Assembly (NCBI GenBank): GCA_002371755.1
Contig: DFGM01000035.1
Location: 1-10,881, forward strand
Length of the DNA: 10,881 nucleotides
Reading direction: 5' to 3'
From: Verrucomicrobia bacterium UBA3750
GTDB lineage: Bacteria > Verrucomicrobiota > Kiritimatiellia > RFP12 > UBA1067
The translations under genes were made by a program, and so were the position numbers. Numbering within the stretch: position 1 is the stretch's first letter; the number at the start of each line of letters is the position of its first letter. Under the pieces are notes generated by a model. The model ran no database searches, was not told the DNA's origin, and saw only the letters and a list, made by a program, of their open reading frames with translations. This document shows positions 5,559-10,881 of the stretch, in pieces.

Positions 5559-7171
5559 TCTTCACCGAGGCTTTCATCCGTGGCGTTGCCATCCAGTGCG
5601 ACCGTGAAAAAGCCTTCATAGGGCTTTTGTCCGTTGAGTCCCTTCACCGAGAAGGAGACTTCACGCGTACCGGCCTTGGCTCTGCCGATAAGCGAGACGC
5701 TTTCGCCGCGATAGAGGTTTCTCAGGCGCTGCGGATATATCTCGGCCTCCGAATCCGAGGCGAAGACCACGCGCAAATCGCTCAGGACGGGGTCGCGAAA
5801 ACGTTCGGCAAGCGCTTCAAGCGCACTTCCGGCATTCCATCTGGGGCCGCCGAAGATGAAACTCTCGCCTCTGTTGCCGTGCGTCAACACGTCCAGAAGC
5901 TCGCGATTCGCGCTTTCCTTGACTCCATACATGTACACGCTCACAAGCCCGTCGTTAAGAGCGGTGAACTTCGAAAGTATCTGCGCCGTAGCGCTCACGC
6001 CGGCATTTGCATCGCCATCCGTGACCACCATCGCTATGAGCGGACGCTCCGGGTCTCTCGGGAGGGTGAGCACGGAGCGTATCGTGGCAAAGACGTCCGT
6101 CCTGCCGTGTGCGGCTAGCCTGTCCAGCCACTTGTCGGCACGGGAGAATGAGTCGGAGCTGCATTCCTGCCATTCCTTGAATGCGTACGAGAACTTGTCG
6201 CGGAACGCCACGAGATTGAATCTGTCGCCGGAGTTGGTGCAGCTTCTGAGGATTTTCCGCGCCGCCTCGCGGCAGCTCTTCAGGCGGTCGTTGCCGATGG
6301 AACCTGAAGCATCCAAGAGCACGACCACGTCTTTCGGCACCACTGCAAGTTCCGCTCCGGGGTCGAACTGCACCTTGAAGTAGACCCACTCGCCTTTGCG
6401 CGCGCTCTTTGAAGTGAGCGTGACGAACGTTTCCAGGTCGGAGGCGCGGGAAACATCCAGAAGGTCGCGGACAGCCGCTTTTTCGGCTTCCACCATTTTT
6501 TCGTCCACCGTGGGCATCACGCTGGTCTCGGGGATGAAGTCGCTTGTCTTGCCGTCGGCGGCAGTGCGTGTGAGGGAGGCGAGGGATTCGGCGAGATTGC
6601 CGTCTTTCGCGGCATCGGGCAAGGCGGGGGCTTCGAACTCCGGGAGCGGCACGTCGGCAAGGTCTTGCTTCATCGTTTCCGCGAATGCCTCCGCAGGCGT
6701 TTCTTCCATGCTTTTTGCAGCAGTCTGCCTCAGGCCTTCCATGGATACGGGGGCTATGGGCGTGATTGCGGGGTCGACGCCTTCCTGGATGGTGAAACGC
6801 TCTGAAAACTCCGGAGCAGCCTCGGCGGCAGGGACTGGAACGGCAAACGCGGCTATATCCATTACGGGCGCGGACGCCGCCGGGGCGATTTCGCTTGCAT
6901 CAAAGCCGGAAGCCATTGCGAGCGGTGCGCCAGTTTCGGGGTCGGGGGAATCCTTGAGCGCCTCCAGGTCTTTCATGACATCGATATGGACCATTTCGGC
7001 CTCTTTGGCGCGCTCGCCCATTCTCATGGGGCCTCTGGAACGCGCATGATGGCTGGGCGGCGAAACTTGAGCCATTATCTGAGGCCGCATATACCACATG
7101 AGGGCTATGTGCACCGCTACGGAAAAGGCGAGAGCGAAAATGGCGAGATCTTTGCTGCGTGACGACGTCAT
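5519..7171 (-). CDS. Membrane-anchored VWA-domain protein with TonB/TolA-like anchor
   Basis: 550 residues, not a named family. One N-terminal transmembrane helix (about 9-28) is followed by a long Ala/Pro/Glu-rich low-complexity linker (about 30-240), which would be periplasmic. Residues 280-465 are a VWA domain with a complete metal-ion-dependent adhesion site: D287-x-S289-x-S291, T358 and D385 (TDGDA). After it comes a beta-rich tail (about 462-526: PVLSDLRV, YPQRLRNLYRGE, SLIGRAKAG) resembling the post-VWA region of inter-alpha-trypsin-inhibitor-like VWA proteins. The usual VIT domain before the VWA is missing or reduced to about 246-280. The anchor contains S17-VAV-H21, the Ser-x3-His pattern of TonB/TolA helices that engage ExbB/ExbD-type motors. 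The start ATG is locked to the TPR gene by an ATGA overlap. A role in envelope assembly or adhesion is inferred; ligand and motor are unknown. BatA/BatB is an alternative relation, but no MoxR or other Bat gene is here. Confidence 0.8.
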   Translation of the reverse strand: MTSSRSKDLAIFALAFSVAVHIALMWYMRPQIMAQVSPPSHHARSRGPMRMGERAKEAEMVHIDVMKDLEALKDSPDPETGAPLAMASGFDASEIAPAASAPVMDIAAFAVPVPAAEAAPEFSERFTIQEGVDPAITPIAPVSMEGLRQTAAKSMEETPAEAFAETMKQDLADVPLPEFEAPALPDAAKDGNLAESLASLTRTAADGKTSDFIPETSVMPTVDEKMVEAEKAAVRDLLDVSRASDLETFVTLTSKSARKGEWVYFKVQFDPGAELAVVPKDVVVLLDASGSIGNDRLKSCREAARKILRSCTNSGDRFNLVAFRDKFSYAFKEWQECSSDSFSRADKWLDRLAAHGRTDVFATIRSVLTLPRDPERPLIAMVVTDGDANAGVSATAQILSKFTALNDGLVSVYMYGVKESANRELLDVLTHGNRGESFIFGGPRWNAGSALEALAERFRDPVLSDLRVVFASDSEAEIYPQRLRNLYRGESVSLIGRAKAGTREVSFSVKGLNGQKPYEGFFTVALDGNATDESLGEEWQKEFQIDKKLR

Positions 7172-9156
7172 TTCTTCTTCCTCTTTGCCGAGATCGCATC
7201 AAGGACGCTTTGCGCCTCCTTGTTTGCGGCCTCATCGTCGAAAAGCGTGATTACTACGGTGGCGTAGCCTTCGGCCGTATCCATGTCGCCCCCGAGGAAA
7301 GCGTTTCTTGCAAGCCAGATATACGCCTTGGCGCGGCGCGCGTTGTCGCTGGCGTTCAATGCGACTGCCTCGCGGAGCGTGGCATCGGCTTTTGCCCGGT
7401 TCCCTTCTTCCCGCGCTTCAAGAATGCCCAAAGCGAGCATGGCCTCCGGCGCATCTTCGGTGCGTGCGCCCTCGGAGAACGCATCGCGGTAAGCCGCGAT
7501 TGCCGCAGTATACCTCCCCGCCGCCTCTTCGGCTGCCGCCTCTAGAATCTTGCCCGCCTGGCGCCATTCGGGATTGTCAGCCTTCTCGCTTATCGCCTTG
7601 CCGCACATGGCGGCCTCGGCATAAGCCTCCTTGCCTTCCTTTGAGCCAAGGAGGAAGTAGCCCACAGAGCGTATCTTCGCAGCCCCCATCCTTTCGCATG
7701 CGCCTTCACGCACCAGCTCGGCATATTTCGCCTTTGCCTCGGCGATGCGCTCTTCCTTGAAGTCCTCATCGGCCAGAAGCAGCCTCGCTTCGCGGTTCTG
7801 GTCGAGCGAAAGCCCGGCTTTCACGGCCTCCTTGAGAAGCGGCGCGCCCTCGGCTTCGTGACCGAGCATGAAGGACGCCACACCGCGCCAATATAACGCC
7901 TCGGCTCTCCTTTCGGGCGTCTTCCCGGCCGAAAGCATTTCCGCAAGCGCCATTTCCGCAGCCGACCACTTCGCCGCGCGTATTTCCATGAGCGCCTTCC
8001 TGAAAAGCGCCTCTCCCGCCTCCTGCGTGCCGGCGGCATCCCGCGCGATTGCCGTATATTCGGCAAGCGCCTGGTCGTCCAAACCGCCCTTCTCGTAGGC
8101 CCAGGCGAGGCGCATACGGTCGGCTGCACTGCCCGAAAGAGCCGCCGAACGCTTCGCCGCTTCAATTGCCTTGACGCTGTCTTCGCCCTTCCCGGCCTCC
8201 TCGAAGTCCATTCGCGCAAGAGGGAGCTCTGCCGCCTGACGATACCTGCCGTCTGGGTGGTTCTCGAGATACTTCGCCATCAAGTCCCTGGCGCGGGCGC
8301 GATCGCCCGATGAATAGGCGCACGCCGCGAGGAGATAATCGGCGTCATCGCTCCCGCCATTGCCGCAGATGGCCGCGGCATCGGAATATTTGCCCGCAAG
8401 ATAGTCGCTCCATGCGGCCATCGTCCTAGCAGCCCCGGTGCGCTTGTCTTCCGGGTATTTCTTCAGATAGCGGCGGAAGAGAGTGGAGGATTCGCCATAA
8501 CGCTTGTCGTCATAACTGCGCACGCCCGCCATGTAGAGCGCCTCGCGCGCCAGTTCGGGGTCTGGCCCGAAGTGTATTTCCAGAAACTCCCTCACCGCGG
8601 AGCGGCGCGTATCGGGATTGGGGCTGTCCGCCGTCATGGACGCATGGCGAAACTTCGCGTAAAGCGCGTAGCGTCCGTGCGGACTCGCCTTGATCGCACG
8701 CGCAAACGCGTCGGCATCGTTTTCGAGAACGCCGATATGATAGAGGGCGCAGGCGCGGATTTCCGCAGGGGTCTTGTCGGAATCGAGGAGTTTGAGCTCC
8801 ACGCGCTTTTCTTCGTCGGTTCCCTCCAAGGCGCGCATGAGGCGCGCCTGCGGGGCATGGCGCGAAAGCGGATACTTGTCCAGGAGTTCTCCATACGCAT
8901 CGCGCGCGTTCTGCGGATGCTTCAGTGCGCGTTCGCATTCCGCCAGACGATATAGCAAGTCGTCGCCGGGGATGCTCTTTTCTCCTTTGAGAGCCGTATA
9001 TTCCTTCAGCGCGAGCGCGTGGCGGCCCTTGTCGAAGAGCCTGTCGGCCATGGCCATTCTGTCGCCCGGAGTGACGGCAAGGGGGGCCGCGCAAAGCCCG
9101 AGCGTCAGGCTGGCACACGCTGCAAAGCCTGCGAGTCTAGCGCCCGGCATTCTCAT
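7168..9156 (-). CDS. Secreted TPR-repeat protein
   Basis: 662 residues from the ATG at 9156, which overlaps the dapA stop (ATGA) and puts a signal peptide at the N-terminus: basic start MRMPGAR, hydrophobic 8-21, cleavage near LCA-AP (residue 23). A longer frame to 9219 would bury the signal. The rest is a helical solenoid of tetratricopeptide-like repeats in Ala-rich pairs, for example around 33-95 (ADRLFDKGRHALALKEY), 203-235 (ALYMAGVRSYDDKRYGES, FRRYLKKYPEDK), 343-376, 378-448, 455-484 and 572-635. The 203-250 part is the most like YbgF/BamD-type envelope TPRs. No catalytic motif is seen. Export plus coupling to the VWA gene suggests a periplasmic scaffold working with it. The C-terminus AKRKKK doubles as the ribosome-binding site of the VWA gene. 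There is no lipobox: the residue before Cys22 is Leu. Confidence 0.8.
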   Translation of the reverse strand: MRMPGARLAGFAACASLTLGLCAAPLAVTPGDRMAMADRLFDKGRHALALKEYTALKGEKSIPGDDLLYRLAECERALKHPQNARDAYGELLDKYPLSRHAPQARLMRALEGTDEEKRVELKLLDSDKTPAEIRACALYHIGVLENDADAFARAIKASPHGRYALYAKFRHASMTADSPNPDTRRSAVREFLEIHFGPDPELAREALYMAGVRSYDDKRYGESSTLFRRYLKKYPEDKRTGAARTMAAWSDYLAGKYSDAAAICGNGGSDDADYLLAACAYSSGDRARARDLMAKYLENHPDGRYRQAAELPLARMDFEEAGKGEDSVKAIEAAKRSAALSGSAADRMRLAWAYEKGGLDDQALAEYTAIARDAAGTQEAGEALFRKALMEIRAAKWSAAEMALAEMLSAGKTPERRAEALYWRGVASFMLGHEAEGAPLLKEAVKAGLSLDQNREARLLLADEDFKEERIAEAKAKYAELVREGACERMGAAKIRSVGYFLLGSKEGKEAYAEAAMCGKAISEKADNPEWRQAGKILEAAAEEAAGRYTAAIAAYRDAFSEGARTEDAPEAMLALGILEAREEGNRAKADATLREAVALNASDNARRAKAYIWLARNAFLGGDMDTAEGYATVVITLFDDEAANKEAQSVLDAISAKRKKK

Positions 9157-10028
9157 ATCAGCCCAAGCCCCGAAAGACATTCCCTCATCGTCTCGCGATT
9201 GGCCGCGCTGGTCTCGCAAAGCGGCAGACGGAACGAGTTTTCTATCTTCCCCATGAGCGCGAGGGCTTCCTTCACCATCACGGGATTGACATCTATGAAG
9301 AGGTCGTGGAAGAGAGGATAGTACTTCCTGTGATACGCGCGGGCGGTTGCGAAATCACCCTTGAGTGCGCTTCTGACCATATCGCCCATCTCTCGCGGGA
9401 TTACGTTGGATGCGACCGAGATTACGCCTTCGGCGCCAACCGAAATCATCGGCAGAGCGAGGGAATCATCGCCGGAAAGGACGGTGAAGTCGGGGAGACG
9501 GTGTTTTATGGCGCTCACCCTATCCACGCTGCCTGCCGCCTCTTTGATGGCGACGATATTCGGGTGGGCGGCAAGGCGCACCACCACATCGAGCGGAATC
9601 TCCTTGCCGGCGCGGCCGGGGACGTTGTAGAGGATTACGGGCAGCCCGAGATCCGCCACTGTCATGAAATGGCGATAGAGGCCCTCGGCGTTGGGCTTGT
9701 TGTAGTATGGCGTGACCTGCAGCGTCGCGTCCGAACCGCCGGCCGCGATCGCGGCTTTGGTGAGCGAAACCGCCTCCGACGTGGAGTTTGCGCCCGTCCC
9801 CGCCACAATCATCATCCTGCCGGCTGCATACTCTATCGTCTTTGCGACTACTTCATGGTGCTCTTCGTGGGAAAGCGTGGGCGATTCGCCCGTCGTGCCC
9901 ACCGTGCAAATGCCTTCGACTCCCGCCTCGGCCTGCTCTTCCACAAGCTCGCGCAGTTTGCCGTAGTCCACCGCGCCCGTCTTGTCGAACGGGGTGACAA
10001 GTGCCGTAATAGTGCCTCTGGGTTTCAT
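9153..10028 (-). CDS. dapA: 4-hydroxy-tetrahydrodipicolinate synthase
   Basis: 291 residues, standard length. It condenses pyruvate with aspartate semialdehyde, the first committed step to diaminopimelate and lysine, and so also feeds peptidoglycan. A class I aldolase TIM barrel. Visible: GTTGES (44-49; T45 and T46), TPYYNKP with Y108, LYNVPGR (133-139; Y134 and R139), and Schiff-base K162 in AIKEAAGSVDRVS. These match the E. coli active-site residues shifted by one. The ATG at 10028 gives MKPRGTITALVTPF, the normal N-terminus; a TTG at 10049 in the same frame would only add seven residues. The gap to the upstream stop is 7 bases with only a poor Shine-Dalgarno sequence. The stop overlaps the TPR gene start. 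Other N-acetylneuraminate lyase-family members are possible but less likely given the motifs. Confidence 0.95.
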   Translation of the reverse strand: MKPRGTITALVTPFDKTGAVDYGKLRELVEEQAEAGVEGICTVGTTGESPTLSHEEHHEVVAKTIEYAAGRMMIVAGTGANSTSEAVSLTKAAIAAGGSDATLQVTPYYNKPNAEGLYRHFMTVADLGLPVILYNVPGRAGKEIPLDVVVRLAAHPNIVAIKEAAGSVDRVSAIKHRLPDFTVLSGDDSLALPMISVGAEGVISVASNVIPREMGDMVRSALKGDFATARAYHRKYYPLFHDLFIDVNPVMVKEALALMGKIENSFRLPLCETSAANRETMRECLSGLGLI

Positions 10029-10035
10029 TGGATGC

Positions 10036-10566
10036 CTATTTGAGTTCAAGCTGATGTTCGCCGCTCTGGTAGCGCTGGCAGACGCCGTTCACGCAAACCG
10101 TGGCCTTCGCGCCCGGCGGTATCGTGAACTTCCACAGGCACTTGCCCCGTTCGTACTTCCATGCGCTCTTTATGGTGCCGGCCGCAATCGTCTTTTCCGC
10201 CTCCACGAAGACGAGGCGCTTGTCCGGAATCGGGGCGAGCTCGAAGTCCTCCCACGAGCCGTCGTAGCCCTTCTGGATGCCGGAGGCGATTTCGTAGAGG
10301 TAGTCGCGGCAGGCGGCGGCAGCGCCGGCAGGGAGGTCTTTCGCCTCCTTGCCGAGCGCGTCGTATATCTTTGCGAGAGCCGCTTCCATGTCCTTGCCTT
10401 CGTCGATATCCCCTTCCTTTATGCCGGAGAGGATCTTCTTGAGCTCGCCTCCGGCCTCGCCGGTGGCGGTCGCGAGCGCGTTGGCCGTGGCCATCGCGCT
10501 GCGGAACGAATCGCCAAAAGCCGCAAGCGCGGCGAAGGCGAGAATCATGGAAAGCGCCCTTTTCAC
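10036..10566 (-). CDS. Secreted small protein with rhamnosidase-like C-terminal domain
   Basis: 176 residues, not a recognised named protein. It starts with GTG at 10566, one base after the serC stop (TAA-C-GTG). It has a short signal peptide (MKRALSMILAFAALAAFG, residues 1-18). Residues 20-85 are Ala/Glu/Lys-rich and probably helical. From about 88 to 175 the sequence looks like the end of a GH78 alpha-L-rhamnosidase: YLYEIASGI, FELAPIPDKRL, a GTIKSAWKYERG strand pair, then FTIPPGAKATVCVNG and a final GEHQLEL. In those enzymes this is the end of the catalytic barrel plus the C-terminal beta domain. No catalytic barrel is present, so it cannot be an active glycosidase. It may be a decayed fragment that was fused to a signal peptide, or a small carbohydrate-binding beta domain. 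The family assignment is from memory of the motif pattern and is uncertain; the reading frame, signal peptide and operon position are firm. Confidence 0.6.
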   Translation of the reverse strand: MKRALSMILAFAALAAFGDSFRSAMATANALATATGEAGGELKKILSGIKEGDIDEGKDMEAALAKIYDALGKEAKDLPAGAAAACRDYLYEIASGIQKGYDGSWEDFELAPIPDKRLVFVEAEKTIAAGTIKSAWKYERGKCLWKFTIPPGAKATVCVNGVCQRYQSGEHQLELK

Positions 10567-10567
10567 G

Positions 10568-10881
10568 TTAGCCGTTCGCCTTCTCGAAGTCTTTCATGAA
10601 CGATACGAGTGCATCGACGCCTTCCATCGGGAATGCGTTGTAGATGGACGCCCTGAGCCCGCCAACGGAACGGTGCCCCTTGAGCGAACTCATGCCGGCG
10701 GCCTTCGCCTCTTCGATGAACTTCTTCTCGAGAGCCTCGTCGCCGCCCTTGATGCGCCATGTCACGTTCATGTTCGAACGGAACTCCTTCTCGGCAGTGC
10801 CGGTCCAGAAATCGCTCGAATCGATGACGGAATATATCTTGGCCGCTTTTTCCGCATTGAGCTTGAAGAGGTTCTCCTTGC
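10568..10881 (-). CDS. serC: Phosphoserine aminotransferase, C-terminal part
   Basis: Only the last 103 residues are present; the gene runs off the right edge, so the PLP-binding Lys and the N-terminal two thirds are not visible. SerC transfers an amino group from glutamate to 3-phosphohydroxypyruvate in serine synthesis, and can also act in pyridoxine synthesis. The fragment shows the C-terminal small domain: IDSSDFWTGTAEKEFRSNMN, then MNVTWRI, KKFIEEAKAAGM, the family signature LKGHRSVGGLRASIYNAFP with the substrate-phosphate-binding His-Arg pair, and MEGVDALVSFMKDFEKANG as the end. It lines up well with the end of E. coli SerC. It is the first gene visible in the operon, and any promoter lies outside the window. 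Confidence 0.95.
   Translation of the reverse strand, partial: KENLFKLNAEKAAKIYSVIDSSDFWTGTAEKEFRSNMNVTWRIKGGDEALEKKFIEEAKAAGMSSLKGHRSVGGLRASIYNAFPMEGVDALVSFMKDFEKANG

Noticed and set aside
5519..9156. Bat aerotolerance operon (BatA-E)
   Set aside because: There is a VWA and a TPR gene, but no MoxR ATPase, no DUF58 protein and no second VWA. The VWA protein has one N-terminal helix instead of the Bat membrane layout.
9157..9219. Longer TPR-protein start
   Set aside because: It would place 21 polar residues before the signal peptide and overlap dapA by 67 bases. The ATG at 9156 fits better.
10029..10049. TTG start for dapA
   Set aside because: It only adds seven residues before the conserved MKPRGTITALVTPF and overlaps the upstream gene. 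The ATG at 10028 is enough.

Overview
The window is one dense, single-strand gene cluster. All ten genes lie on the minus strand, so transcription runs from right to left. In transcription order they are: serC (3' part only, cut by the right edge), a small secreted protein with an alpha-L-rhamnosidase-like C-terminal tail, dapA, a secreted TPR-repeat protein, a membrane-anchored von Willebrand A (VWA) protein, queC, ilvD, pyrC, a purine nucleoside phosphorylase and xerD. The cluster ends in a tandem array of palindromes near the left edge. Most genes overlap the next or sit within a few bases of it (ATGA, TGATG, TAA-N-ATG or TAA-N-GTG junctions). This points to one transcript with translational coupling. 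The only sizeable internal gap is the 160 bases between ilvD and pyrC.

The organism looks like a GC-rich, diderm (Gram-negative-type) bacterium. It has exported TPR proteins, a single-pass inner-membrane VWA protein, and an IlvD of the oxygen-sensitive [4Fe-4S] type that is common in anaerobes. The mix of housekeeping biosynthesis genes with VWA/TPR envelope genes, and the dispersed-repeat style of the intergenic DNA, suggest the Planctomycetes-Verrucomicrobia-Lentisphaerae-Kiritimatiellota group. That placement is an impression, not a demonstration.

Right part (9153-10881): amino-acid biosynthesis, with serC for serine and dapA for diaminopimelate/lysine. Between them is a GTG-started secreted protein of unknown role whose last ~70 residues resemble the C-terminal beta domain of GH78 rhamnosidases. 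Middle part (5519-9156): a translationally coupled pair, a periplasmic or outer-membrane TPR protein and a VWA protein. The VWA membrane anchor carries a TonB/TolA-like Ser-x3-His motif. This pair is the best candidate in the window for an undescribed envelope system. Left-middle part (1112-5558): queC (7-deazaguanine), ilvD (branched-chain amino acids), pyrC (pyrimidines) and pnp (purine salvage). The pyrC product is trimmed at both ends compared with class I dihydroorotases, and it is preceded by a long imperfect hairpin repeat and an orphan perfect Shine-Dalgarno sequence. Left end (1-1112): xerD, coupled to pnp, then small GC-rich dyads and a 22-bp-period array of seven palindromic units. 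One of these units shows a compensatory change that keeps its symmetry.
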